DNA of 64,000 nucleotides from Ailanthus altissimus (taxonomy: Eukaryota > Streptophyta > Magnoliopsida > Sapindales > Simaroubaceae). Made by a program: the position numbers and the translations under genes. This document shows, piece by piece, positions 12,248 through 24,204 of the stretch. A model generated the notes under the pieces. The model was not told where the DNA came from and did no database searches. It was given only the letters and a program-made list of their open reading frames with translations. Position 1 is the first letter of the stretch. Every line of letters starts with the position of its first letter. The stretch spans positions 18,920,001-18,984,000 of the forward strand of contig OX327697.1 of the NCBI GenBank assembly GCA_946807835.1, written 5' to 3'.

Positions 12248-15200
12248 ATGTCGAGTGGAACAGTGAGAAGAGTCTCACGTCAAGATATACAACTGGTAAA
12301 TGTGGACCTTGAATTTTATTGTTGATGCAGTATCATAGATTATTGATTTATGAATTATAATTTTACTTCCACTTTTTAAATAAACTTATTTGTAAGACTA
12401 TGTATGATATGAAAATAGTTACTGATGGAATTTGTCTCTGCAAAACAGAACGGAGCAGACAAAAGAATGAAGCAATCTGACTTTTATTCTGTTGGTATAT
12501 GAGACTAGATAAATGAAGTTAAATTGGCCTCCACTTCAATCTACTTGTAACAATTGTAGTACAATGAAGATCCTAAGTTCTAATTCTCCAGTTATACCAA
12601 TAGCAAAATTGTGATAATGGCTTTGGCTCAAAGTGGTTTGGATCAATTCGGGGAAGAAATGGAAGCATTTTTTTTATTTATATAAAAAGGTTTGGATGGG
12701 GATGAGAAATTTCACACACTAAACATCAACCCTTCCCCCTTACTTTTACTTGAAATTGGGTGACCACTGGCGCAAAGTGCATTTATCACTACCCGAGCTA
12801 CGCCCAAAGGGCTGGGAAGAAATTGGAGCTATCTTATAAAATTAAAGCTGAAAACTGTCCCAAGTTTTTTCTCTTAACCTATTTTTTTTTTTTTTGCCGT
12901 GGACCTTTGATACAGAAATTCACAACAGTTTTGTTTCATATCAATTTGACATACGGGGAGTCTACAATGGGTCCTTCATTGGTAATTGTTATGTTGAACT
13001 TTGCCTTTTTTTTTTAAGCGTTTCTAGTTGAAGAAGTGCAAATTTGAAATTATAAAAGCAATTTTGTTCGTATAGGAGAATGAAACCCAGATACCCTAGA
13101 GGTTGGTCTTGATCACTTTTCATAATTAATGTTCACATAAGAAGGATCATAGTTGATAAACATTTGGTGGAACAAATCTTAGTGTTACAAAACCTCTCTC
13201 TAGAGAAATTATTGCTGGCCTTATTTTTATTGCTGTTATTTTAAGTGTTTTGGTGTGTTGGTGTCTGATTTCAGGTGCAAAATCTAATAGAACGATGTCT
13301 TCAGTTGTATATGAACCAGAAGGAGGTTGTGGAAACTCTGCTGGCTCAGGCAAAAATAGAGCCTGGATTTACAGAGCTAGGTAATTGATCAATTCTATCT
13401 TTTCTAGGACCTAACCTTCATATTTCGGTGATTTTAGATGAATGCTATGGTTTGTTAACTTGCCTTGACCTTTAATATATAGATTTTGAGCCTGAACTTG
13501 TTTAAGTTTCTTTCTAACGGTTTTGGTGATTGAATGAGAGAACGTGGATGCCATGTGTTTTTCATTATTCTTTCAAGGTTGGGTTTGGATGTTGAAAATA
13601 ATAGTGTACATTTTTTTTTCTCTTTCCTTTGGTTCATTGATGTGTTTGGACCTTCATTCATTGTTTAAGCACCATTGCACTGCAATAATAGCATTGCAAA
13701 AGCCACTAGGTTTAATGCTTCTTTGGCACTAAATTCTGGAAAGACAATTCTTTCATGCTAAGGATAAGTCTTCACTTTTCTGCTGAGGGAAAAAAAGTTA
13801 TGCCCTAAGCTTGTGTTTATTAATCATTTTTATGCTTTTTCTTTCTCTTCACAAATTTGAAACTTTTTATGCTTTCCAGTTTGGCAAAAGCTTGAAGAAG
13901 AGAATCGAGACTTCTTCAAGGCTTATTATCTGAGATTGATGGTGAAGCACCAAATAATTGAATTCAATAAGTTACTTGAGGAACAGGTGCGGTTAATGCG
14001 CCAAATTCATCCAACCGGTGTTGCTTCCATGCCTACTTCCAATGGTTCCAATATCCCAACATGTAAGGCTACTTTCACCAGGTTGAACATGTTTACCATA
14101 CCCGATGCATCATGGGCATGCTTTGCATTAGTAGGAATGTCACTTGTTTATTTTTTGATATCTGCCTTTTCCTTATGTTCATTGATCACCATAGCCCCTT
14201 GGCATTGTAGATTCATTTAAAATTTGGATCAGTATACTTTATGGGTTAAAAATTCGTTTCAATATTTTCTTTTTAGTAGTTTTCTAATTTTTAAACTTTG
14301 TTTCTTTCAAATGGCATCCAATGCACAAGAGAACCCTGGGAAAATGAAAGAAAACCAAAAAGTTGCCTGACATATCAGCTCAATGACATGCACAGTGGAT
14401 TTTGAGGCCATAAATACTGCTATTAGTTTGTATAGATAACATGCTTTACCATTAAAACCTGTCCGACTTATTCTTCTGGTCAAAATGGCAACCAATGTCA
14501 CACCTTTTTACAGTACACCAGAACTCAGCGTGCTATACTTCAGAGCAGACTGGACCAGCTTTGAAGCCAGAAAACATGCATCATCCAATAAGTTCTGCTT
14601 TACCTAATACATTTACTAATGGGGGATCATCATTACACACGGGTTTGCACTCTGCTGTTGACATGTCTTCCCAAGTTAGCAGGATTGATACCTCACCAAA
14701 CATGCTTTCTACCCAGAGCTCAAACATGGGTTTGATTCAAGGGATGAATGGGGGGATGATCAAACAAGAAGTCGGATACCCTTACATATTTGGTGCTGAT
14801 GGCAGTGTCTTGGAAGCACGTCAATCAATTGCAGATGCATCTGTTGCATCTTTCAGCAGCGTTGAGTCCACCTCTCAAACCCTGAATGAATCACTTCTAG
14901 ATGCAGACACTTCTTCATTTGGATTTTTAGGTCAGATTCCTCGAAATTTCAGCCTCTCAGATTTGACTGCCGACTTTTCTCAGAGTTCAGGTTTGTTCAC
15001 TGTATTCATCTGCTACTTTTTTAGCATAATATATAGGGGTGGGCAATTTGAATTTGAATCCGAACCAAACTGAGCCAGTTCAGTTCATGTCCTTTTTTTT
15101 TCTCCCTAGAACCAGTCAGTTAGGTTCTATTTCAGTTCGGTTCAGTTCAAACCGAAAAAATAAGCTAAATAAAAGAAAATTTTGAGAAAAACAATTCGGT

Positions 15201-15671
15201 GCAGTTCGGTATGGTTTAGCTAACGGATCAGTTTAGGGTCGGTTCCACTAAAAAAGTGGAACAAGGTTTGGTTTTGGACTGAAAAGAACCAAAACTGACT
15301 CTGCCCAGGCCTAATAATTTGGATTTGGCTTAACAGTCAGTCTTATCTTAAAAAGGCATGTATTTTTAAGAATTAGTGATGATTTACAGATATTAGTTTG
15401 AATCTCACTTCTAATACTTGCAGATATTCTGGAGAGCTACCCCAGATCACCTTTCCTGGCAACAGACGCTGAAAACTTCCCAGATTCTCTTGAAAAAGAA
15501 CATCAAGGTGAATTTCCCCTCTCTTCTCCTCCAAACCCAACACCTGTTATATAAATGTTTGTTGCACTGCAAAGAGGGTGCATGATTTGGCATCTTGGCC
15601 TTGTAGGAGATAATAAAAGATTGGACACAATATCAGAAGGCTTAAGTTTTGATGATTTTGGAAGTGATTAG
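12248..15671 (+). CDS. Plant-specific protein with A_thal_3526 (TIGR01589) domain
   Basis: Six coding exons join in one frame to give 320 residues: 12248-12295, 13275-13380, 13880-14062, 14514-14990, 15424-15507 and 15607-15671 (TAG). All introns are GT-AG. The first exon encodes MSSGTVRRVSRQDIQL. The next two encode the plant-only domain at residues about 17-87 (IERCLQLYMNQKEVVETLL, FTELVWQKLEEENRDFFKAY), which is helical and acidic/basic, with no known catalytic site. The rest is Ser/Thr/Asn/Gly-rich and probably disordered, with conserved islands FGFLGQIPRNFSLSDLTADF, DILESYPRSPFLATD and LDTISEGLSFDDFGSD at the C-terminus. Biochemical function is unknown for the family. The ATG at 12248 was chosen because the exon is phase 0, has an acceptor at 12238, and matches the usual short N-terminus. 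No frameshift or premature stop was found, so the gene looks intact. It is flanked by LINE relics on both sides. Confidence 0.9.
15034..15313. mobile_element. hAT-like MITE in intron 4 of the coding region
   Basis: TAGGGGTGGGCA at 15034 and CTGCCCAGGCCTA ending at 15313 form imperfect terminal inverted repeats of the common plant TAGGGGTG..CACCCCTA hAT type. The flanking 8-mers ATAATATA and ATAATTTG match at six of eight positions, consistent with an aged 8-bp hAT target duplication. The inside has the typical repeated TTCGGTTCAGTTC/GAACCGAA words. There is no coding sequence. It lies wholly within the intron 14991-15423 and leaves both splice sites intact. Confidence 0.75.
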
Positions 15672-16530
15672 CTCATACAAATTGGTATATCTCATCCCCC
15701 CTGCCTAATCAATTTATGTTGCTTGCTTGCTTTTGGTGCTGTTAGTTGAGATGTTCCAGTCTCTTTTCTGCCACGGTACACTATAATGATTTACTTAGTT
15801 GCTTCATTTTTTGCGCTGGATGTGGTGCTGTGATCAACTAGTATCACTTTTGTCTTGTGTACTCTTGAATGAACCATGAGACCGTGACAGTTTATTGTTC
15901 TCATTATTAATCATACTGGTGACATTTTAGATACTGAAACCATTTGATAATTCTGTTTGTTTTGAGGTTGCATGCTTACACAACTTTGTTTAGTCACAGC
16001 GTATATTTAGAGTATTTAACAAGTCTGTAACTACGGCAGCTCTGCATCAATTGTTTATTAAAGGGAAAAAAAAGTATATTGCAGTTAGAAACTAAAGAAT
16101 GATCTTTTTTGGTCTGTAATCTTAGGAAATTGAAAAGGAAGAGAACCTGCTTTTTCAAGGACATTATCAGTAGTGATGTTTAAGCAAATCAAGCAAATTG
16201 AAAAAAGAAAACCAAGTGATTATTCCCCTTATTTACTCTTTTTTGATTTTTTACTGCAGGTCCAACTTGCATATCTAGAACAGAGGGGTTTTGTATATAA
16301 AAGAATTATAACTGGAGGAGCTTCAGAACGAAACTTGAAGTTGGCAGTCATGTGCTGTGTTAAAGTTCCCTGACCGTCATTACGTGGCGAGCAGAGTCAG
16401 TATCAGAATTCTTGAGAAACTAGTGACTGCTAAATAATTTTACTCAAGGATGATGTTTGGTTTGAGTTTTATTTTTCTTCACCTTTTTCCTTTTATCTGG
16501 AAAAATAAAGTTTGTATTACTATGGAAATC
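15672..16530 (+). other. 3' UTR of host gene 1 with an intron
   Basis: After the stop the exon runs to 15684 (ATTG then GTATAT). A T-rich stretch ends in TTTTTTACTGCAG at 16259, giving a candidate 3' UTR intron of 575 bp. The final exon runs from 16260. The open frame at 16173-16373 crosses this splice site and is not considered coding. An intron more than 50 nt after the stop would be a potential NMD trigger, but here the distance is only 13 nt. Confidence 0.5.
16504..16509 (+). terminator. Poly(A) signal AATAAA for host gene 1
   Basis: A canonical AATAAA lies about 245 bp into the final 3' UTR exon, followed by T-rich sequence. The cleavage site is estimated at 16520-16540. Confidence 0.55.
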
Positions 16531-16862
16531 CATGTTTGCTAATCTGACACTGTATTTTAAGGCTTGTGTTAGAAACAAAGATTAGCACTTTGATGGTGTT
16601 TAAATATTTCATTTGATGTAGGCAAGGATTCAAATTCCAATTTGAAAAAACATTTGGGTTGTAGGGCTGAAAAACAAGGCATGTGCTGATAAATATTTGC
16701 GTTAATTTGTTTTGGGGTAGAGATTTAGGAAGACTAGGTTGCGGATTTATATTAGAAAATTTTGATTAGTTACTGATTTATTGAAGAAATGGATGTATCT
16801 TTAAAAACTGTGGTATTTAGTTGTTGGGGTTAAGTAGATGCTTTCTGGATGGAGCATTTTGA

Positions 16863-17062
16863 GCGGATAAGGTTCATAAAGCTGTTTTCCAAATGACTCC
16901 GTCTGAAGCCCCAGGGAATGATGGTCTACCGGCACTTTTCAACCAGAAATTTTGGGTTGTGATTGGTGATGACGTTACAGCGGCGTATCTTAAGTTTCTT
17001 GAATAAGGATGTGGAACTGTCCAATATAAACGAGACGCTAATAGCTTTAATTTCAGAAGTTG
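16863..17062 (+). pseudogene. LINE reverse transcriptase fragment
   Basis: The frame from 16863 reads KVHKAVFQMTPSEAPGNDGL then ALFNQKFWVVIGDDV, the conserved N-terminal RT segment of plant L1 elements (usual form APGPDG..A.FFQK.W). A one-base shift near 17003 moves the reading to FLNKDVELSNINETLIALIS, the next LINE motif. Only about 65 codons remain. It is a different part of RT from the LINE at 6.6 kb, so it cannot be compared with that copy here. Confidence 0.85.
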
Positions 17063-17082
17063 ATGATGCGTTTTAGTTTTAG

Positions 17083-17320
17083 TAACTATTTAAAAGTGTG
17101 TTGTGTGTCGGGTGAGTATGAATATTTTAATTTTTAATTTTATACATCATATATATAAAATACACAATAAAAAGTTCTCTAATATTTTATTAAAAAAATA
17201 TTTTAATAATTATTTAAAAGTACGTTGTGCATTAAGTGAGTATGAATATTTTAATTTTTAATTTTACACATTACATATATAAAATATGCAATAAAATTTT
17301 AATAAGCATCTTATTATATT
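17083..17320. repeat. Two-copy tandem duplication, unit about 124 bp
   Basis: The segment starting TAACTATTTAAAAGTGTGTTG at 17083 recurs at 17207 as TAATTATTTAAAAGTACGTTG. Both copies continue through GAGTATGAATATTTTAATTT, then CATATATAAAATA, then CAATAAAA. The copies have diverged by scattered substitutions. The sequence is AT-rich and noncoding. Confidence 0.8.
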
Positions 17321-18069
17321 AATAAAATATTAAAAAATTTACTTTTAAAATATATTTTGTGCAATTTTAAATTAAGACTTAATAAAACCTTTTAGATTAA
17401 ATTGGTAATTTTTAATTTTTTGCAAAAATTATTTACTTAGAAACAATACTTATATTTCTTTCGGCTTATATTCAATATGTGCTCATAATTCACTTTTTTT
17501 TTTAACAAATGAATTAAGGAAGTTATTTACGTAGCCTTGAGTTGCCGCCAATGCTTCCAACAAAATTCAAATTGGTGGCATATTTATAAGTAATGACAAA
17601 GCATTGATCAAAGCTTAGTGTCCAATTTATTAGGTGGCCGATTTTTTATCAAGATTGGTGGCAAAATTCATGTTTATGCCTCATAAATCAAAGCCACCAC
17701 ATGCTTTCTTTCAAGCATGACAAGGATATTTATATTTTATCTTTAGTTGAATTGTTGCCAACAAATATTAAGATAATGCATGACAAATCACGCTGCCACC
17801 TCATGAATTTTATATATAACTTCATCTGGCCGAATTTCATTTCAAAGCCACCAATTGAAAATAATTTATTTGACTATTTATTATATATATTAACACTTAA
17901 TAATTAAATAGACCAATAAAATCATACCATGTGTTAAACCCAAATAAATTAATAGTATGATATGTGCTATCTAATAGAAATGATAAAGTAGTAAATTTTA
18001 TTTGTCGAGATTTTGAGCTTAACAATTAAACTTTACGATCTCCCCAAGAGATCTTAAAATAATTCTAAA
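17321..18069. other. AT-rich spacer, no gene
   Basis: No domain or intact frame is recognised. A few words recur (GCCACC/TTGGTGGCA at 17570-17700), suggesting an old, unidentified repeat. Confidence 0.4.
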
Positions 18070-18882
18070 TTTCTTAGAATTATCTAAATTAAACTATTCA
18101 ATCTGGTAAGCTATCTCAATGCACAACAAGTACACTTTATATAGTGGGACTCCCTAAGTTCACACTTATTTTGTTTTATGCAAATCTTTCAAAAGCCCAT
18201 AAACGTTGTCTCATATACACGTTATGAAAATAACAAAACAATGTGTTGAACCATACAAGTTGAGATTAATACATGTTCATATAATCTCTCCGTCGTTTAT
18301 ATCCTGAAAGACTGGAGACATAGATCATCACCGTCAAGTCTCCATATGCTCAACTATGAACTTATCTCCAGATTTGTATTTTCATAAATAATATCCGCAA
18401 ATACTTTTGCAATATTGTTTATCTCACAGGAAAATCTTTTTCTGGGTTAATTGCTAAGACTTTTTAAAATACAATCTTATAGTATCAAGATATAAAACTC
18501 ACTCATATGAGCTGATGGGTCTCATATTTACACACAACGAACTCTATGAGAATTGGACCATACCCAGCGACACCCAGTGGTCAAATCATGAAAGGTCTTT
18601 TACATGTGTAAAATTTAAGTATAATAAATCACTCACAACCCATTATGGTGTTGGGTCAAAGGACCACAAATACTACTCAACTCAAAAAGACCCTTCATTG
18701 ATGGTTTTATAAGATGCCTAATGGAGGTCCTAATTGAGCCCGTTCAATACCCAGTCTTCACTGAATACTTGCATGCCTTTACGAAATTCCACTAAACTCA
18801 TGGTTAGTTAAGAACAACTATATGTACCATACAGATATAGATATATATTAATCCATATAAAAGGGATTCATCGACAAACTAG
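18070..18882 (-). mobile_element. Left half of an LTR-like repeat, interrupted at 18882
   Basis: This stretch is similar over its full length to 55452-56235. Shared words include TTAAACTATTCAAT, GAGTACAC/AAGTACAC, ACCATACAAGTTGAG, TCCGTC.TTTATAT and CAACTATGAACTTATCT. The similarity stops at 18882. It resumes at 31167 with the other half of the same repeat, so a 12.3-kb block was inserted between. The orientation is inferred from the copy at 61770, where the same family precedes a copia gag on the + strand. Confidence 0.75.
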
Positions 18883-20262
18883 TGATAAGTATTAATTAAG
18901 TCTAATATTTTCATCTTCCAAACTTAATATTTGTTCATAGAAATTAAGATTATTCAATTTTTTTATGTATTTTATTATTATTATTGTAGGTTTGGAGTCA
19001 ATGGAGAAAATAAGGTTGAAACTCTAATGAAATTTAGTCAAAAATATCAAATTGCTACAGTACTGCTACAAAAATTACTACAGTAATTTGCTACAATGCC
19101 AAGCACCGCTGCACCCGAAACAGTATCTACACGCCGCAGTGCTTAGAATTCAACGGTGCGGTGCGTGAACAGAAACAGGGGAACAATAGCACGTGAACAA
19201 TATTTTTGCTACAATACTCGTGAACAATAATCCTACTCTGACTTATATTTGATGTTTAACCCTAATTTAAAAATATAAACCTATAAATAGAATGCCAAAA
19301 ATCCTAATTAAAGGGGAAGAAAAAAAAAAAGAATCAAGACTTTAGAGAGAAAAAAAAACTTAGAGAAAGAATTCACAACGCAAAATCAAATATCAAAACC
19401 AAAAATTGAAGAACCAATATTAAGATTCAAGCTTCAAGTCAAAGAAGAGCACATCAATGAGTCACTTTGATTAGTTTTTCTACTCTTTCTTTATCATTAT
19501 TTTCTTTTTCTTGTTGATCTTTATGAATTGATTGGATACTTTTGGTTTTGTGATTGGCTAAATCATTCATCTACGGTTAGACTATGTGAACTTAGTATGG
19601 ATTTGAATTTTGTTAATTCTTATTTTATGATCTTAATACAATAGATTGATTCATTCTATCTGAGTTTAATGTTTTTATTAATGGTTAATGAACCATGATG
19701 AAATCGACAGATGAATTCATGTGTTTAGCCTATAATAGCTTGATGAATGATTATAGGGTAACAATTATGAGTTCCATCTACGATAGATATATACCTAAGT
19801 GGCATGTATGACATAAATTAGACTTGATCTTAATTAATTACATTCTGATTTGATTACCATAGACATATAGGTGATTGTTAGAATGTCTAATATAATCACT
19901 CGACCATCGATAAAAGCTTGTGATGAGGTTAATGTATAAGTCAATCAATTGGTATTAAGGAATTAATTAAGATATTAACGAGTCCAATAAAATATTAGAG
20001 GATGAGTCTATACCCTAGATTATTATCTTTCGATGAATTTATCTCTTGTTTGTTATTGTTTAGGTTGATTTAATTGATAGAGTTATAATTAGTTAATTAA
20101 ATTTTATATTTTAATATTTTTGAATAAAAGTTAAGTAGTTATAATTTTAATACCTGATTGAAAGAATTAGATTGCATAGTCTATGTGGGATCGATATCTA
20201 GACTTGAATCCTATATTACTTAATATAATAACGTGTGCTTGTGCTTAGCTAGTATAGTATCA
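18883..20262 (+). mobile_element. Athila/Tat-type gypsy LTR, copy 1 (complete)
   Basis: It begins TGATAAG at 18883 and ends AGTATAGTATCA at 20262; TGATA and TATCA are the terminal inverted repeats. Length is 1380 bp. A primer-binding site follows 10 bp later. A likely U3/R signal CTATAAATAG occurs near 19281. The middle has repeated CTACAGTA and CTACAA words and a GC-rich patch (19095-19165) unlike the AT-rich rest. Flanking pentamers ACTAG (18878-18882) and ACCAA (31167-31171) are a weak candidate for the target duplication. Confidence 0.85.
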
Positions 20263-20272
20263 ATTAAGTTTT

Positions 20273-20290
20273 TGGCGCTGTTACCGATGA
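20273..20290 (+). other. Primer-binding site (tRNA-Asp type)
   Basis: TGGCGCTGTTACCGATGA matches 14 of 18 bases of the sequence complementary to plant tRNA-Asp 3' end (TGGCGCCGTTGCCGGGGA), the PBS used by Athila/Tat-lineage elements. It lies 10 bp after LTR copy 1. No PBS follows LTR copies 2 or 3, so only copy 1 keeps a true 5' end. Confidence 0.85.
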
Positions 20291-20430
20291 CTATTTCTAT
20301 CTATTCTTTGAATCAATAGTGATACAAAACTACTTACTTTTAATTTTATTTTTTATTTTTTATTTTTTATTTTTTTATCTTTTTCTTTTTACTTTAATTT
20401 TCTTTTTATTTTTCTTTGACAGTTTATACT

Positions 20431-21663
20431 ATGAAAGAAAACAATGATAACATCAACAATCCTATCCTTGAGCATATGATACCATAGAAGACGTTGAGAG
20501 AGTATGTTGCCCTAACTACTAATGGTGCTCAATCTAGTATTCAGTGATCAACCATCATTGCCAACGGCTTTGAAATCAAGTCGAATATTATTCAGATGTT
20601 GAAAGAGACTGTACAATTCAATGGAGCTTCAATAACGATCCAAACACGCATATCATAAATTTTTTAAAAATTTGTGATACCTTCAAGTACAATAGAGTCT
20701 CTAAAGATGCCATCAGATTGAGACTATTCCCTTTCTCCTTAAGAAAAAGAGCTAAGAGTTGGTTGATGTCATTGCCGTCAGAATCTATTTCAACATAGAA
20801 AGATTTAGCACAAAAATTCTTAAACAAGTTTTTCCTGCCAGCAAAGATGAGGAATTATATCATCTCATTCAGTCAGATTGATGGAGAGTCATTGTATGAG
20901 GCATGAGAGCGCTTCAAGGACATGTTGAGGAAGTGTCCTTAGCATAGAGTCCCTAAATGGCTATTACTCCAAACATTCTATAATGGATTAGTAGGATATT
21001 TGAGGACTATTGTTGATGCCACTGTTGGAGGAGCTTTAATAAATAAATCTATAGACGAGGCTTATGATCTATAGGAAGAAATGGCGACAAATAGTTACCA
21101 ATGGCCAACAATGAGAGTAACACCTAGAAGAGTTACTAATATACATGAGATTGACTCATTCAATGCATTGGCAGTGCAAATTAATTCATTATCCAAGAAA
21201 TTTGATGCATTGAACGCCATCAAAACTCAGCAAGTGACATGCAACTTTTATGGTGATAACCACATGAATGGGCGATGCATGGAAGCAAATTATATGGGCA
21301 ATTTTAACCGACGACCACTTAACCCACAATCTAACTTTTATAATCCGGGTGGAGATATCATCTAAACTTCTCTTGGCGTTAGAACCAAGAAGAGCCATCT
21401 AGACTAATAAATCTCCTAGGATTCCTGCCACCAAAAGAGAAGAAGCCGACATTGAAAGACATATTTATTCAATATATAAAGTCCAATTAAGCCATCCTAC
21501 AGAATCATTCAACATCTTTGAAGAATTTAGAGGTTTAAATAGGATAACTTGCTGCTGCAATTAATAGGAGACCTCAAGGCACTCTACCAATCAATACTGA
21601 GATAAATCCAAAAGGGAATGTAAAGCAATTTTAAGCCATCAACTTAAAAAGTGGTAAGATCTT
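20431..21663 (+). pseudogene. Degraded gag of the Athila/Tat-type element
   Basis: From ATG 20431 the protein starts MKENNDNINNPILEHM and then meets stops. With frame changes it follows the standard gag: FNGASNNDPNTHIINFLKIC, KDAIRLRLFPFSLRKRAKSW, DLAQKFLNKFFPASK, SFSQIDGESLYEA, FYNGLVGYLRTIVDATVGGA and EEMATNSYQWP. The single zinc knuckle reads CNFYGDNHMNGRC (about 21240-21278), so its second cysteine is now tyrosine. The segment after it (NRRPQGTLPINTE near 21565) is the usual gag-protease linker. The gag is inactive: many stops and a lost zinc ligand. Confidence 0.92.
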
Positions 21664-22331
21664 ATAAGAAAACACATCCATACCACTACTATCAATTATA
21701 AAAGAGAAGGAAGTGTAGAAAAATGAAGTGCAATCATATATACCATCTATTTGTTATCTTCAAAGGCTACAGAGGTGACAAACAAGTGTTGAAACAAAAA
21801 AATCAGCAGTATATCAATTCAGAAAATAGTGCAAAATCTCATAAAAGTGCAAAATTTTCTGTAATGGAACGTGCAGAAACTGGTATTGAAGTGCAGCAAT
21901 ATTTTAAGGTGCAGAAAAGTAACAACACAATAGAAAATATTAGTAACAAAAAGCAAAATCAGTCTACACACACTATATTACTTGACTGTTGTAGCATTAA
22001 TGTGGTGCCATCAAACGCTAGAGAGCTCAAAGACATAAAGATGTTGAATCCTTACATAAAAAAGAAGGTGTTAAGGCATAGAAAGAGAAGAAAGAAGAAG
22101 AAGTACGATGACATTATTGAAGAAAATGGCACAAAAAAGACACTTCACCGATCTAAGATTCAAGTCTTTCCAAAGAAGCACGAGAAGAAAAAGGAATAAG
22201 TTGTTGCCCAAAATCTAATAAAGAATAAGTGGAAGCCGAAAGAAAGGAAGCCTAGCAAGTTCAAATACAAGGATGTTTTCACTATTGATTTTGATCTTGC
22301 ATAAGAGTAGAAAGAGTCTTGCCAAATCGAT
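21664..22331 (+). other. Lysine-rich open frame after gag, origin unclear
   Basis: 21723-22199 is open for 158 codons. The product is strongly basic toward its end (RHRKRRKKKKYDD, HEKKKE) and has no signal peptide, membrane segment or domain I recognise. After its stop, codons for KWKPKERKPSKFKYKDVF and TIDFDLA continue in another frame to about 22303, just before the 3' noncoding part. This is where protease, RT and integrase should be, and they are absent. It may be the end of an extra 3' ORF joined to gag by deletion. Confidence 0.45.
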
Positions 22332-23245
22332 GGCGTTAAATCAAGCGTTTCTTGAGAGGCAACTCAAGTAATTTTTATTTTTATTTTTGTTTAGTTTCAA
22401 TTTTAGTTAGGTTAGTTTTTTTTTTTTTTTTGTAGGAATAAAACAGCAAAAGGAACATTCAAAGAGGTAACACGAGCAATTAAAAACGTTAAGAGCAAAG
22501 AAAACCACAGTCACATCAATAGACCACAATGTTGCAATGCTTTAACTTCAATTACCAAGAGAGTTTTTCTTACTTTTAAATTTATGTTTAGATATTAGGT
22601 TGATACTTTTTTGCTTGACTGATGCTATATTAGCATTAAAATAAACATGTATTAGTTGAATTACTTTTGATGCTATACTAGCATTATTCTTGAGCACATT
22701 GAAATAAAAATATATTAGTTGATTTTTTTTTTTTTTTGCTTAGAGATACTCTTTGCTTAAGTAGTGCACCACAATTTCGAAAACCAACAACTCTAGAACT
22801 TGCTTGATTACTATTTAAGGCAAAATCTTAGGAATCACATGAATAAGGAAATGACATTAGGCAATCTTTGGATGTTTGAGCCTTTTCTAGCCTACCTTAT
22901 ATGTATAGTTATCCTAGTCACCTTGTTTGAGTCTAATTACCAAATTTTTATGTTTAACTACATTACAAGCCTCAAGCATTTTTACTTATTTCTCCTAAAA
23001 TCTACCGGTAGCATTATAAACCTTAAGTTTACTTAGAAATATTCTTTTAAAAAAATGGTTGTATGTGTAAAAGGATAATGCAATGAAAAATAATAAGTCT
23101 TGAATGTGCATATCAATCTAAGTTTGGAGGTATAGAAAATTAGAGAAAAAAAAAGTGTTTAAATGTATAATACCCCTTGCATGAAAAAAAGAAGAAATTC
23201 TTTACAAAAGTACTTAAAAGAAAAATAGGAATAACATAAGCTTGG
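22332..23245 (+). mobile_element. 3' noncoding region of the gypsy element, copy 1 (truncated)
   Basis: It starts with GATGGCGTTAAATCAAGCG and GAGGCAACTCAAG, a phrase usual after the last ORF in Athila/Tat elements. It is colinear with 24930-26590 and 28472-29863 (for example GCTTAAGTAGTGCACCACA, GCCTTTTCTAGCCTACCTTA). It stops abruptly at GCTTGGGGGAAGAG (about 23243), where sequence from inside an LTR takes over. The last several hundred bases before the LTR and the first part of the LTR are missing. Confidence 0.8.
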
Positions 23246-24200
23246 GGGAAGAGAAAAAAGAATAATTTAGAGAGGCAAAAACTTAGAGAAAGTATTCACA
23301 ATACAAAATCAAATATCAAAGCCAAAGATTAAAGAACCAAAATCAAGATTCAAGCTTCAAGTCACAGAAAAGCGAGAAGCACATCAATGTATCACTTTGA
23401 TTAGTTTTTATACTCTTTCTTTATCATTATGTTCTTGTTCTTGTTGATTTTTATGAATTGGATGAATACTTTTGATTTTGTGATGGGCTAAATTATTCAT
23501 CTAGAGTTAGACTATGTGAACTTAGTATGGATTTATATTTTGTTTATTCTTAATTTATGATCTTAATACAATAGATTGATTCATTCTATCTGAGTTTAAT
23601 ACTTTCATAATACCTAATCAATATTTTGAATGATTAAGGAACCATGGTAAACTCGACGAATGGATTCATGTGTTTAGCCTATGATAGTTTGATGCATGAT
23701 CATAAGGTAACAACTATGAGTTTCATCTAAGATAGACATATACCTAGGTGGCATGTATGGTATAATTTAAACTTGATCTTAATGAATTACATTCTGATTT
23801 GATTACCATAGATATATAGGTGATTGTTAGAATGCGTAATATAGTCACTCGACCATCGATAGAGGCTTATGATGAGATTAGTGTCTAAGCAAACAATTGG
23901 TATTAAGAGATTATCTAAGAGGTTAATAAATCTAATAAAATACTAAAGGAAGAGTCAAAACCCTAGGTTATCTTTATTTGTGAATTCTATCATTTGCTTT
24001 TGTTTAGTTTAATTGATAGAGTTAGATTAGTTAATTAAATTTCAGATTGTAATTTTCTGAATAAAAGTTAAGTAGGTACAATTTTAGTATTTGATTTATA
24101 GAATTAGATTGTATAGTCCATGTGGAATCGATATCTAGACTTAAAATCTAATATTACTTGATATGATAGCGTGCACTTATGTTTAACTAGTATAGAATCT
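23246..24200 (+). mobile_element. Gypsy LTR copy 2, 5'-truncated
   Basis: It matches the 3' two thirds of LTR copy 1 starting at the AAAGAATCAAGACTTTAGAG segment, through TTAGACTATGTGAACTTAGT and CTCGACCATCGAT, to AACTAGTATAGAATCT at about 24200. The 5' part, including TGATA, is absent. No PBS follows. The junction at its start has short shared sequence (GGGGAAGA) with the incoming noncoding region. Confidence 0.85.
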
Positions 24201-24204
24201 AAAA

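Noticed and set aside
12760..13017. 85-codon open frame in an intron of host gene 1
   Set aside because: It lies inside intron 12296-13274, contains long T runs and low-complexity sequence, and has no domain.
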